Positions 18,513 through 27,526 of a stretch of 64,000 nucleotides of DNA are shown here, piece by piece. A program made the translations under genes and the position numbers. The notes below the pieces were generated by a model that saw only the letters and a list, made by a program, of their open reading frames with translations, made no database searches and had not been told where the DNA came from. The first letter of the stretch is position 1; each line of letters starts with the position of its first letter. The DNA is from an uncultured Butyrivibrio sp. (GTDB lineage: Bacteria > Bacillota > Clostridia > Lachnospirales > Lachnospiraceae): contig NZ_CAMVPU010000015.1 of the NCBI RefSeq assembly GCF_947169445.1, positions 1 to 64,000 on the forward strand. Direction: 5' to 3'.

Positions 18513-19001
18513 TCAGAATTCGATTTCTTCCGTCAGATTTGCCACTTCCAACCTGTATAACAGATATTTATCTGTATTTTTCTTTGTCTTTTTAACTTCA
18601 AAACCAGCCGGAGGCTCTATCACATAGGTAACCTCGGAATCAAAAGCAAAGCCTTCATCTTCCAAAAGTGATATAAGTTCCTCAGAGCCTTCACTAAATA
18701 CTTCGCAGGTAACCTCGCATATTTCGCTTTCTGCCAGGATATCTTTTAATTCCTGCAAAAGAAGCGTCCCTACCCCAGCATCTCTAAATTCTTCATCCAC
18801 ATATAAATATGTTATGGATGAGGTAATTCTATTATCCTCGGTCTCATATACATAAAACTGCAGTACCCCAGCCACAAAGCCCTCATCGTCGCATGAAGCC
18901 ATAGTATAATATCCATTCTTTCCGATATTTTCGTATATATCTGCAGTAAAAAAGATTTCAAAATCCGCTTTATCACTTTCTGTTATCGTATATATACCCA
19001 T
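18513..19001 (-). CDS. GNAT-family acetyltransferase (protein C)
   Basis: A 162-residue single-domain GNAT protein. It has the beta4-beta5 signature YLYVDEEFRDAGVGTLLLQEL, whose RDAGVG acetyl-CoA loop is a fair match to Q/RxxGxG/A. It is the most canonical of three related proteins in this operon. GGAGG lies 8 bases before the ATG at 19001; a longer frame to 19076 has no such site. It is the first gene of the nine-gene run, facing the divergent diguanylate cyclase gene across 234 bases. Substrate unknown. Confidence 0.85.
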   Translation of the reverse strand: MGIYTITESDKADFEIFFTADIYENIGKNGYYTMASCDDEGFVAGVLQFYVYETEDNRITSSITYLYVDEEFRDAGVGTLLLQELKDILAESEICEVTCEVFSEGSEELISLLEDEGFAFDSEVTYVIEPPAGFEVKKTKKNTDKYLLYRLEVANLTEEIEF

Positions 19002-19164
19002 AAGCCTCGCCTCCAAAAAGCATTGCCAAGTACAAACAAAATTTCCTCTATTAGTTTCATATACCAAAATGCACATAAATCCGCATTAATCATAGCATAA
19101 AGCATATTTTTAAAGGATAAAATTATATCGTTATTAAGTTAATTTTTTATAAACTTTAACCGCT

Positions 19165-19192
19165 TTGACGTATAAAATGTTATTGTTATAGA
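19165..19192 (+). promoter_or_regulatory. sigma-A-type promoter of the diguanylate cyclase gene
   Basis: TTGACG (19165-19170) and TATAGA (19187-19192) are 16 bases apart in an A/T-rich stretch, about 43 bases before the ATG at 19236. The divergent operon promoter must lie in the same 234-base gap, but I see no equally good match on the minus strand. Confidence 0.45.
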
Positions 19193-19235
19193 AGAGAAAT
19201 TGTGGATTTGGTTATAAGATTTGTTTTGGAGAATA

Positions 19236-20318
19236 ATGGATTTATTAAAAGCATTTACTTTGCAGAACTGGTCGCTTTTTCTGGTTCTTTTAGCATTTGT
19301 GATCATGCTGAAAATAACCGTATTTCTGGATCAAAAGGTTATAAGAAGGATGTACATTCTTATAGCTTTGATTTTTGCGCTATCAATTAGTGTATTTGTG
19401 GAATTTCATCTTGAAAGCAAGGCCATTTATCCAAATATCCGAATTGTACTGATGGCATTCAGGTACAGTGCTACTCCCGTTATAATTGCCCAGATCATCT
19501 ATACTTTGGTAATCAAACAGCATTGGTCAATCTTTATTCCCTCTATGCTCCTTGTTTTCATAGATTTTTTGTCCATAAAAACAGGAATTATTTTCTCAGT
19601 CGCAGAAGACGGAACCTTTAAAAGAGGCCAACTTGGATATCTTCCCTTTATCGTCGCAGGAATATACTGTGTGCAGCTTATCTATCTTCTTATAAAGCGC
19701 AGTACCAAGCAGATAACCGAAATAATACCTATTGTGTTCCTTGCCTTTGCTTTTTTGGGAGGTCTTATCTTTCCATTTATCTTTGGAAAAGCATATGCCC
19801 AGATTTTCTGCCCAACCATCGGCATATCCATGTTTGTATATTATGTCTTTTCAATCCTTGCTCTGACGAAAAAAGATGCCATGACACATCTATTAAACCG
19901 TCAGGCATACTACAATGACATTACGAATAATCCACAGGAGATTTCTTCCGTAATAAACCTTGATATGAACGGACTTAAGGTCATCAATGACACCTACGGC
20001 CACGCCGCCGGTGACAAGGCCATAAAAACTCTTGCGGAATGTATTTCCATAAATATAAAAAGCCGCCAACTCCCTTACAGAATCGGCGGCGATGAATTTG
20101 CAATAATATGCAGGCACACATCACCTGAAGAAACACGTGAAATTGTAGAAAAAATCAGTGAGCTGGTGGAGGACTCCGACATCAGCTGTTCCATCGGCTA
20201 CAGCATCCGCGAGGACTCCAACATGTCCCTTGACACTATGCTGTCCAAGGCCGACGAAATGATGTACGCAGAAAAAGCCAAGTATTACCAGACTCACAAC
20301 CGCCGCAGAAGCAGGTAG
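19236..20318 (+). CDS. membrane diguanylate cyclase
   Basis: A 360-residue protein with about seven N-terminal membrane helices (residues 1-210), resembling a 7TM sensor, then a GGDEF domain. The active-site motif IGGDEFAIIC and the substrate motif NGLKVINDTYGHAAGDKAI are intact, so it should make c-di-GMP from GTP. No clear RxxD inhibitory site is seen. GGAG precedes the ATG at 19236 by four bases; a TTG 15 bases upstream is less likely. It is the only plus-strand gene in this part of the window. Confidence 0.92.
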   Translation: MDLLKAFTLQNWSLFLVLLAFVIMLKITVFLDQKVIRRMYILIALIFALSISVFVEFHLESKAIYPNIRIVLMAFRYSATPVIIAQIIYTLVIKQHWSIFIPSMLLVFIDFLSIKTGIIFSVAEDGTFKRGQLGYLPFIVAGIYCVQLIYLLIKRSTKQITEIIPIVFLAFAFLGGLIFPFIFGKAYAQIFCPTIGISMFVYYVFSILALTKKDAMTHLLNRQAYYNDITNNPQEISSVINLDMNGLKVINDTYGHAAGDKAIKTLAECISINIKSRQLPYRIGGDEFAIICRHTSPEETREIVEKISELVEDSDISCSIGYSIREDSNMSLDTMLSKADEMMYAEKAKYYQTHNRRRSR

Positions 20319-20329
20319 AATCTGGAGCG

Positions 20330-21253
20330 TTACGCTTTCAGTGCGTCGGCAATGTCCTTCTTCATGTCGAGGACTGCTGCTCGTGCGGCGTCGCCGACTT
20401 TACCGTCTGAGAATTCCTTGTAGGCTTCGCTCTTCCAGGCAGCGATTATACCGCGGGAAGAATTGACGATTGCGCCAAGGCCATCCTTGTTGAAGAAATT
20501 TACGAGGTCTTTGCCCTTGCCGCCCTGAGCACCATAGCCGGGAACAAGAATGTAGGCATGAGGCATGATGTCTCTAAGAATCTTGCCCATTTCAGGGTAG
20601 GTAGCACCTACTACTGCACCTACGTTACTGTAGGAACCATCCATGGATTCAAGTCCCCATTTCTCAACCTGCTCTCCAACATGCTCATAGAGCGGTCTTC
20701 CATCGATCAAACGATCCTGGAATTCACCACTGGATGGGTTAGAGGTCTTAACAAGTACAAATATTCCCTTATCTTCTTTGTTACATACTGAAATAAATGG
20801 CTTAACGCCATCAGAACCAAGATATGGATTGACAGTGGCGAAATCCTCGTCAAAGCCTTTATAGGTCTTGCCGCCGATTTCTACACTGCCAAGATGTCCT
20901 ACCGCGTAGGACTCAGATGTGGAGCCAATGTCTCCCCTTTTGATATCTCCGATTACGAGAAGGCCCTTTTCCTTGCAGTACTCTACAGTCTTCTTAAAAG
21001 TTATAAGTCCCGGGATTCCCAGTTCCTCATACATTGCTATCTGGGGCTTAACTGCAGGAACAACGTCATAGATGCTGTCAATTATCTCCTTATTGAACTG
21101 CCAAAAGGCTTCTGCTGCGCCTTCGAGCGTTTCTCCCTTTTCCTCAAAACTCTTTTTCAAAATAGAGTCAGGGATAAAAGAAAGCTTGGGATCAAGTCCA
21201 ACAACAATTGGAGCACCTGTGTTTACGATTTTGTCTACAAGTCTGGAAATCAT
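20330..21253 (-). CDS. pyrF: orotidine 5'-phosphate decarboxylase
   Basis: Converts OMP to UMP, the last de novo pyrimidine step. The 307-residue length and the catalytic motif VIGDIKRGDIGST mark the longer type 2 PyrF subfamily. Substrate contact regions such as VGLDPKLSFIP and VPGYGAQGGKG are present. It ends 11 bases from the end of the convergent diguanylate cyclase gene, and follows the response regulator gene by 47 bases on the same strand. Confidence 0.96.
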   Translation of the reverse strand: MISRLVDKIVNTGAPIVVGLDPKLSFIPDSILKKSFEEKGETLEGAAEAFWQFNKEIIDSIYDVVPAVKPQIAMYEELGIPGLITFKKTVEYCKEKGLLVIGDIKRGDIGSTSESYAVGHLGSVEIGGKTYKGFDEDFATVNPYLGSDGVKPFISVCNKEDKGIFVLVKTSNPSSGEFQDRLIDGRPLYEHVGEQVEKWGLESMDGSYSNVGAVVGATYPEMGKILRDIMPHAYILVPGYGAQGGKGKDLVNFFNKDGLGAIVNSSRGIIAAWKSEAYKEFSDGKVGDAARAAVLDMKKDIADALKA

Positions 21254-21300
21254 CTGGTATTTACCTTCTCTTTTCTATTATATTTTATGCGAATACGCTA

Positions 21301-22071
21301 TTAGCGTCTTCTAGCTGCCTTTGCGATAAAGAAATCATCGATAGCACCGGTAAGCTTTTCTTTAGACATGGATTTGAGAAGATATTTTTCCGGCTTAAGG
21401 CCTACAACCTTCATAACACTTTCCTTATCATCCTTGGCAGTAAGGAAAATAACTGAAGTGTCCTTAATTGCCTGAGTATTTCTGATCTCCTTAAGAACAT
21501 CAGGGCCACTCATCACAGGCATTTCGTAGTCCAAAAGAACCAGATCAACCGGATTCTGTGCCAGGAAAGTAAGAGCTATCTTGCCGGAACTCGCCATATA
21601 AACTCTGTACTTAACCGAAAGCCAGGTTCTCATCATCCTCAGCATTGCGCCATCATCATCTATGATCAAAATCTTTTTCTTGAGATTCTCGTCAACTGCA
21701 CTGTAATCAACAACCATGTCCAGCTGCTCAGCCAGGAGTTTAACATCCAGTGGACGCAGATAGCTCTCCTGAACCTTCTCTTTGGCAATGAAAGCAAGCG
21801 CAAGAGCAAGTTCCTCTTTACTACCTATTAAGTAAAGTATAAATCTCTCGGCATCAATGGCTTCATTGATATACTTGAAGACTTCGGAATCATCCATTGT
21901 AAGGTCCCCAAGATACAAAAGATATATCTCAGGCTTATCAGAAAGGTTCTTGATATCATTCACATTCGGCTGAACACTTACAACATTATAGCCTTCCTTC
22001 TCAAGTCCTTTTTCAATTGCATTTACCATAAAGCTCTTATGATTACCTACGAGCAGTACTTTTTTCTCCAT
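21301..22071 (-). CDS. double-receiver response regulator without output domain
   Basis: A 256-residue protein with two CheY-like domains. The second (about 125-250) is complete: KILIIDDDGAML with the acidic pocket, VLLDYEMPVMSG with the phosphorylated aspartate, FLTAKDD with the conserved threonine and YLLKSMSK with the lysine. The first (about 1-115) has lost the aspartate pocket and phosphorylation site, so it looks degenerate. No DNA-binding or enzymatic domain follows. AAGGA precedes the ATG at 22071. It lies 86 bases after the hybrid kinase gene and is its likely phosphotransfer partner. Confidence 0.9.
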   Translation of the reverse strand: MEKKVLLVGNHKSFMVNAIEKGLEKEGYNVVSVQPNVNDIKNLSDKPEIYLLYLGDLTMDDSEVFKYINEAIDAERFILYLIGSKEELALALAFIAKEKVQESYLRPLDVKLLAEQLDMVVDYSAVDENLKKKILIIDDDGAMLRMMRTWLSVKYRVYMASSGKIALTFLAQNPVDLVLLDYEMPVMSGPDVLKEIRNTQAIKDTSVIFLTAKDDKESVMKVVGLKPEKYLLKSMSKEKLTGAIDDFFIAKAARRR

Positions 22072-22157
22072 GCTATGTCCTTCCATTGTAGCCCAAGACT
22101 TCTGCGATAAATATACGAAAAAAGATAAAAAACCGCAGTCACCTTCGGGCGCTATTA

Positions 22158-25100
22158 TTAGAGTATATTCAAAAGACCATCTCTGTCAACTGCTGCAATT
22201 AGTCTTTTTACTTCTTCATGCTTTTTCTTGTATTCGTCAGGAATTCTGTAATCCTCAAGCATTTTCATGATATCATCGGCACTATCAAAATATGATCCCG
22301 AAACAAATTCTTTTATTGATGCATAGGCGTTTTCCAGTTCGTCAGGTTCAATTTCCGGCTTTCCATCATCTTCATGGGCCACCAGAACCTCAAGTTTGGT
22401 CAAATAGCTTCTGTAAAGATCCAAAAGCTCAGGTGTAAGATCATGGATTGTTTCAACCATTCCATCGTTTCCACATTTTTCCAGATATTCTGCCTTTTCA
22501 CTAAGTTCTATAGCGCCTATGGCTTTTGCAGAGCTCTTAAGTCCATGAACGTAAATGGTATAGTTCTTGATGTCTCCCTCACGTTCATATCTATCAATAA
22601 GCTCAGCTCGCTCAGTAATTGCCAGTCTGAAATCCTTCATAACATTTCTGGCTGCATCAGCATTTCCGCATCTCTCAATTGCAGTCTCAATGTCTATTCC
22701 GGAAATGGAAAGAAGCTCCTGCATTGCCTCTTTTTCCGCTTCATCAGCCTCTTCCTTATTAGATATGAAGCCTTCATCTCCCTCGTGAAGCACCAGCTCT
22801 TTTGGCAGATAATTTAATATCATTTCCTCCAGCTTAACAGGATCCACAGGCTTGGACATATAGTTATCAAAGCCTTCTTTGTAGTACATTTCCCTGGAAC
22901 CTGAAATAGCATTAGCTGTAAGGGCAATCACCGGTGTATTAAGGTTTAGATTGTCATCCATTTCCTTCATGGCATGGAAGGTCTGGATTCCGTCCATTTC
23001 CGGCATTCTGTGATCCAAAAAGATAATGTGGTATACCGTATTCTTTACCATTCCCAGAGCATCAAAGCCGCTGGTAGCTGTATCGATCTGGATCTGAGTC
23101 TGCTTAAGAAGTCCTTCTATTACGGTCAGGTTAGTCCTGGTATCATCCACAACCAGGATCTTTGCATCAGGTGCATGGAAGGTTTCCTTATACTTCTCAG
23201 ACTCGGTTATTGTTTCCTTATAAGTCTTGGCGAAGTTTCCGATTGGTTCTGCGTCAACAACTCTCTGTTTTATGTCAAAAGAGAACTCGGATCCCTTACC
23301 ATACTCACTCTTAGCATTTAGCTTGGAATCCATCATGCTAAGGAGCCTTCCTACGATATTGATTCCAAGGCCGGTTCCTTCGATGGTCCTGTTTCTCTTT
23401 TCATCAATTCTCTCAAATGCTTTGGACAACTTGTCCATGTCCTCTTCGCGAATACCTATTCCTGTATCAGTTACTCTGATCTTCAAAAGAATATAGTCAT
23501 CCGTGAATTTCTCCTCAGTATCATCTTCATCGTTATAGGCCACATCCTCGTAGTCCACATTAAGCGTAACAGAGCCTTCCTCTGTGTACTTGATGGCATT
23601 GGTCAGGATGTTGAGGATACACTGTTTGATCCTGATCTCATCACCATACAGTATGTGAGGTATGTTCTCATTTACTTCAACCTTAAACTCGAGCTTTTTA
23701 TCTTTAGCCCTCATGGAGGCCATGTTGACCAGGTCATTTATGACAGAGCTAAGCTCATATTCCACCGGAATAATCTCCAATTTCCCCGCTTCAATCTTGG
23801 AGAAATCAAGGAGGTCATTAATAAGTGCCAAAAGAGTCTTACCTGAGCCCTGAATATCCCTCGCATACTTAAGGATTGAATCGTCGTTGCTTTCCCTTAG
23901 GATCATCTCGTCAAAACCAAGTACAGCATTGATCGGAGTTCTGATTTCATGAGAAATATTAGTGAGGAATCTGGATTTTGCCTCGTTGGCAGACTTTTCT
24001 ATCTGCAGCTGATCTTCAATACTCTGCCTGCTCTTTACCAGTTCAATATATTCCATCAGCCTGTAAAAGGTCAGATCGACCGCATGGTAAAGCTCTTCTA
24101 TCTCGTCTTTAGTCTTAATCCCAAGATTATGTACCTCTGAAACTTTTTCATTGATTTCTAGCTCCTTGGAATTATAGATGTCCGAAACCGCCTTGGACAG
24201 ATTCCTGATAGGCTCCGCAATTCGTCTTTGGGCATACCTGTTCACAAAAATAGCAAGCGGAATGACAATAATAGATATCAGCATGGCCAGCTTTACACTA
24301 AACTGGGAGTCTCTTATTCCTATATTCATTGATAGTTCCCGTTCTGCACTAAGAGAAGTCTCAGCCTCACGATTAAGCTTAAAGCTGACACGACTTTCAA
24401 GATGCTCTACGTTGGTGATATAGCTGTAGTCCTCTTCCACCTTTATGGTCTGTGCCTTGGAAGCATTAATATATTTCATGGTTGGAACAAGTGTGTTGGA
24501 TGCGACCTCTGCCGAGACACCCAGGATAATTGCCTCAAAAACAATTACCCTCATCACTACTCGTCCGACCTTAGACCTACCCTCAACTATATACCTCTCA
24601 TCATCACTCAAATCCTCGATTGGAATATAGTATTTTCCATTATTCAGAAGTCGTTTCGTACTATTGGGCATAAACCTGTAAAGCAGGTATATGATAGCGC
24701 AGGAAACAAAAGCCCCTGGCAGTTCATTCATGAAGAAATAAAAAAGGTTTTTGATTTCAATGGTATCTACCTCTTTCCCGGACAAAAGCCACAAGAGGAT
24801 TCCCCAATAAACTCCATTGATAAGCTGCAACACAACTATAACTACCGCCGTTTTCAACCACTTTGCAAAAAAGCGCTTTTTGGTAAAAAACTCTACGGCG
24901 CAGGCCACCAACAGATATATAAAGGTAAGGTATGAGAAGCTGCTGTAGATAAAAGATCTATAGAAAAAGATAATGAGCACACTCATCATTCCCGGAACTG
25001 CTCCACCAAAAGCAGCTGCCAGGATGATTGGAATGTATTTAAAAGCATAAACAAGCCCCGCGACAATCAGGTTATTAGTATTCACTAAAAAGACATGCCT

Positions 25101-25220
25101 GTCGTACATAATCGAGAAGAAAGCGGTAAATAAAACTATGATAATATTTATGAGTAGTCTCGTAGGCTCCTCATAAGCTCCAGCCAATCCGGCGGATCTA
25201 AATATATTACGCTTACCCAT
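22158..25220 (-). CDS. hybrid sensor histidine kinase with receiver and HPt domains
   Basis: A 1020-residue membrane protein. About six N-terminal helices (20-190) are followed by a further helix pair around 225-330 that encloses a short outside segment, then a HAMP-like linker. Next are HisKA (FLTNISHEIRTP, phosphohistidine near 425), an HATPase with DTGIGIREED and EGTGLGINIV, a receiver domain (ILVVDDT, FLDHRMPEMDG), and a C-terminal HPt domain with YVHGLKSSAKAIGA. This is a complete internal phosphorelay. The ATG at 25220 follows GAGG by nine bases. It lies between the [FeFe] hydrogenase and double-receiver genes. Confidence 0.95.
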   Translation of the reverse strand: MGKRNIFRSAGLAGAYEEPTRLLINIIIVLFTAFFSIMYDRHVFLVNTNNLIVAGLVYAFKYIPIILAAAFGGAVPGMMSVLIIFFYRSFIYSSFSYLTFIYLLVACAVEFFTKKRFFAKWLKTAVVIVVLQLINGVYWGILLWLLSGKEVDTIEIKNLFYFFMNELPGAFVSCAIIYLLYRFMPNSTKRLLNNGKYYIPIEDLSDDERYIVEGRSKVGRVVMRVIVFEAIILGVSAEVASNTLVPTMKYINASKAQTIKVEEDYSYITNVEHLESRVSFKLNREAETSLSAERELSMNIGIRDSQFSVKLAMLISIIVIPLAIFVNRYAQRRIAEPIRNLSKAVSDIYNSKELEINEKVSEVHNLGIKTKDEIEELYHAVDLTFYRLMEYIELVKSRQSIEDQLQIEKSANEAKSRFLTNISHEIRTPINAVLGFDEMILRESNDDSILKYARDIQGSGKTLLALINDLLDFSKIEAGKLEIIPVEYELSSVINDLVNMASMRAKDKKLEFKVEVNENIPHILYGDEIRIKQCILNILTNAIKYTEEGSVTLNVDYEDVAYNDEDDTEEKFTDDYILLKIRVTDTGIGIREEDMDKLSKAFERIDEKRNRTIEGTGLGINIVGRLLSMMDSKLNAKSEYGKGSEFSFDIKQRVVDAEPIGNFAKTYKETITESEKYKETFHAPDAKILVVDDTRTNLTVIEGLLKQTQIQIDTATSGFDALGMVKNTVYHIIFLDHRMPEMDGIQTFHAMKEMDDNLNLNTPVIALTANAISGSREMYYKEGFDNYMSKPVDPVKLEEMILNYLPKELVLHEGDEGFISNKEEADEAEKEAMQELLSISGIDIETAIERCGNADAARNVMKDFRLAITERAELIDRYEREGDIKNYTIYVHGLKSSAKAIGAIELSEKAEYLEKCGNDGMVETIHDLTPELLDLYRSYLTKLEVLVAHEDDGKPEIEPDELENAYASIKEFVSGSYFDSADDIMKMLEDYRIPDEYKKKHEEVKRLIAAVDRDGLLNIL

Positions 25221-25306
25221 AGGAGTGTGCCTCATTAGTACATTAGAGCAGGTTATCAGTTATCTTTATCATTAACTAATTATTTTTAATACATGAAAAG
25301 AGTTGT

Positions 25307-26779
25307 TTAAATCTGACCATCTCTATGCATCGAGAATTTATCCATAGGATAGTTCTTTAGATTTTCTAATATCTTTCTATCATCTGCCTGAGCTAAAAGA
25401 TGCTCTCTTGATTTATTGATTTCTGTAATATTCCTATGCCTTGAAGGTCCGCCAACACATCCTCCAGGACATACCATCCCTTCGATGAAGTCCTCGGGAA
25501 GTTTGCCGAACTTAAGGAGGGTGAGAGCTTTTTTACACTCAAGACCACCATGGGCTGCATTAAGCTTAATACCTGATGTATCAAGGCCTCTTTCCTGCAT
25601 GCACTCAAGAACAGCGTTTGCTACACCGCCGCTGCTGGCAAAGCGCTTTCCAAAGATTGATGACTCCTGATACTCATCTACGATTGGTTCGAACTCCACA
25701 TCCCTAGAACGCATAAGTGCCCTAAGTTCGCCGTAGGTGATGACATAATCTGCATTTCCCTTTACGGCTTTATTCTGAGCCTCAGCCTTCTTGGCAATGC
25801 AAGGTCCGATAAATACAGTTACACAGTTAAGTCTTGTAACCTTTAGATATCTTGAAATAGCACACATTGGCGAAATGATCGAGGACATGTTTTCCTCGTA
25901 CTGTTCCGGGAAGTGTTTCCTGAGCATCTGAATGAACGCAGGACAGCAGGAGGTGGTCATTTTTTTCCCTTCTTTGTAGGCCTCTGCCCATTCCTCTGCC
26001 TCATAAGCAGCTGTCATATCACCGCCAAGTCCTACCTCCACCATATCAGCAAAGCCAATTTTCTTAAGGCCTTCCCTGATGGAAGCCATGGAGATATTCT
26101 CACCGAACTGTCCCTCTGTTGCAGGTGCGCACATAGCGATAACTTCTTTTCCCGCCTTGATCTCTTTTATGATATCCACAAGGAAGGTCTTGCTTCCGAT
26201 AGCTGCAAAAGGACAGCTGTGGATGCAGTGGCCACACTGAACGCACTTATCCTCATCAATCTTGCAGTAGCCGTTTTCATCGTAAGTGATGGCGCCTACT
26301 GCACAGGCTTTTTTACAAGGTCTCTGAAGATGAACGATTGCATCATAAGGACATGCTGCCGCACATTTACCGCACTCTTTACACTTGGCCGGATCAATAT
26401 GCATGTGGGTATCACCCGGTGTAATAGCGCCAAATTCGCAGGAACTGATACACGGTCTTCCCATGCAGAATCTACAGTTATCTGTAACCGAATATGCTGA
26501 AATAGGACACTCATCGCAGGCAGGGTCTATAACCTGAACGATATTGGTGGAATCCGGATTATAGGTAGGGTTCTTAGCCATAGCAAGGTTGATTCGCTGT
26601 CTTACTATCTCTCTTTCCTTGTAAATACAGCATCTGTACTTAGCCTTGGGACCCGGAATTGTATCAAGGATCAGCTGCTCGATATGCTCCGGATCATTTT
26701 TGCCTTCCCATTCAAGGCGACAAACATCCTCCATTATCTTATGTTTGAAGCGGTTGATATTTTCGTCATTCTTTAACAT
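25307..26779 (-). CDS. monomeric [FeFe] hydrogenase
   Basis: A 490-residue iron-sulfur protein. Cys-rich clusters in the first 200 residues (including CRFCMGRPC, CKECGKCAAACP and CVQCGHCIHSCP) should hold several [4Fe-4S] centres. The H-cluster motifs are TTSCCPAF (Cys278/279), IGPCIAKK (Cys327) and CPGGCVGG (Cys437, Cys441), so all four H-cluster cysteines are present. The TSCCP form fits the little-studied group B enzymes. No hydE, hydF or hydG maturase genes and no NADH or ferredoxin partner are adjacent. It lies 86 bases upstream of the hybrid kinase gene. Confidence 0.92.
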   Translation of the reverse strand: MLKNDENINRFKHKIMEDVCRLEWEGKNDPEHIEQLILDTIPGPKAKYRCCIYKEREIVRQRINLAMAKNPTYNPDSTNIVQVIDPACDECPISAYSVTDNCRFCMGRPCISSCEFGAITPGDTHMHIDPAKCKECGKCAAACPYDAIVHLQRPCKKACAVGAITYDENGYCKIDEDKCVQCGHCIHSCPFAAIGSKTFLVDIIKEIKAGKEVIAMCAPATEGQFGENISMASIREGLKKIGFADMVEVGLGGDMTAAYEAEEWAEAYKEGKKMTTSCCPAFIQMLRKHFPEQYEENMSSIISPMCAISRYLKVTRLNCVTVFIGPCIAKKAEAQNKAVKGNADYVITYGELRALMRSRDVEFEPIVDEYQESSIFGKRFASSGGVANAVLECMQERGLDTSGIKLNAAHGGLECKKALTLLKFGKLPEDFIEGMVCPGGCVGGPSRHRNITEINKSREHLLAQADDRKILENLKNYPMDKFSMHRDGQI

Positions 26780-26860
26780 TTTGAAATCTCCCTCATATAT
26801 AAATATTGTATTTTAATAACTTATATCCAACATTCAAATTAGCCTGTAAATATTCAGTTT

Positions 26861-26903
26861 TATCGTTACTGTTCACTCGCTTGCAGCTCCCTCCAGTAAC
26901 TGA
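26861..26903. repeat. 43-bp repeat, copy 2
   Basis: Identical to 8334-26-kb-distant copy at 8334-8376. This copy overlaps the 3' end of the ABC ATPase gene: on the minus strand it encodes the last nine residues (QLLEGAASE) and the stop. The rest forms the hairpin arm after the stop. Confidence 0.9.
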
Positions 26904-27481
26904 GGCAAGCTGATTATTCTTGCAAAATCAAGATCTTCTGTATCTCGTGTGAATATTGTCAGTGACCCCTTTCCCTGAATATTCCTGATGTACGGTATGA
27001 GTTTTAGCTTAGTATCCCTATCAAGGCCTGCAAAGGGCTCATCCATAATAAGCACGTCGCTTGGAATGCTGCAGGCTCTTATGATTGCAATTATCCTTCG
27101 CTGACTGTCAGTTAACTTCCTTACCGGGACTTTGAGCGCTTCTTCCGGAAGGAATTTGAAAAGCTCTTCTGCCACAGTCTGCCGGAATATCTTTTTGCTG
27201 ACCATGGTTATATTGGTAAGAGCATCAAGGCTCTCCACCAGTCTGTCTTCCTGAAATACTACGCCGGCGTTGATATATGGATATTTGTAATCCCCAAGAA
27301 GGCCAACTCTGCCCTCATCGGGCGTATCGAGTTTAAGTATGAGGCGCATGAGGGTTGTCTTGCCACAGCCCTGGGGCCCGGTTATCACGTAGGCGTGCTC
27401 ATCCTCTATATTGAGACTGAAATTATCCAGAACTTTCTTCCCCTGAAAGCTCTTGGAAACATTCTTCACTTCTATTATCAC
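26873..27481 (-). CDS. orphan ABC transporter ATPase, degenerate signature motif
   Basis: A 202-residue ATPase resembling the NitT/TauT importer type. Walker A (GPQGCGKTT), Q-loop (VVFQEDRL) and Walker B with glutamate (VLIMDEPFAGLD) are good, but the LSGGQ signature reads LTDSQRR. A GTG start at 27481 with GGGGAG 8 bases upstream fits better than the longer frame, which would start in the mobile element. No permease or binding-protein gene is adjacent. The last nine codons come from a 43-bp repeat, so the C-terminus may have been altered. Its leader is interrupted by an inserted element. Confidence 0.8.
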   Translation of the reverse strand: MIIEVKNVSKSFQGKKVLDNFSLNIEDEHAYVITGPQGCGKTTLMRLILKLDTPDEGRVGLLGDYKYPYINAGVVFQEDRLVESLDALTNITMVSKKIFRQTVAEELFKFLPEEALKVPVRKLTDSQRRIIAIIRACSIPSDVLIMDEPFAGLDRDTKLKLIPYIRNIQGKGSLTIFTRDTEDLDFARIISLPQLLEGAASE

Positions 27482-27517
27482 TTTTTTCTCTCCCCAAATT
27501 TTTATCTCTACCCGGAA

Positions 27518-27526
27518 GGCCGGTGG
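27518..27526. repeat. target-site duplication, left copy
   Basis: GGCCGGTGG, identical to 27834-27842 in the same orientation, immediately outside the terminal inverted repeat. Confidence 0.85.

Noticed and set aside
9203..19001. Nine-gene operon as part of a prophage
   Set aside because: No integrase, capsid, tail or lysis genes occur nearby, and housekeeping genes pyrE and pyrF lie on either side.
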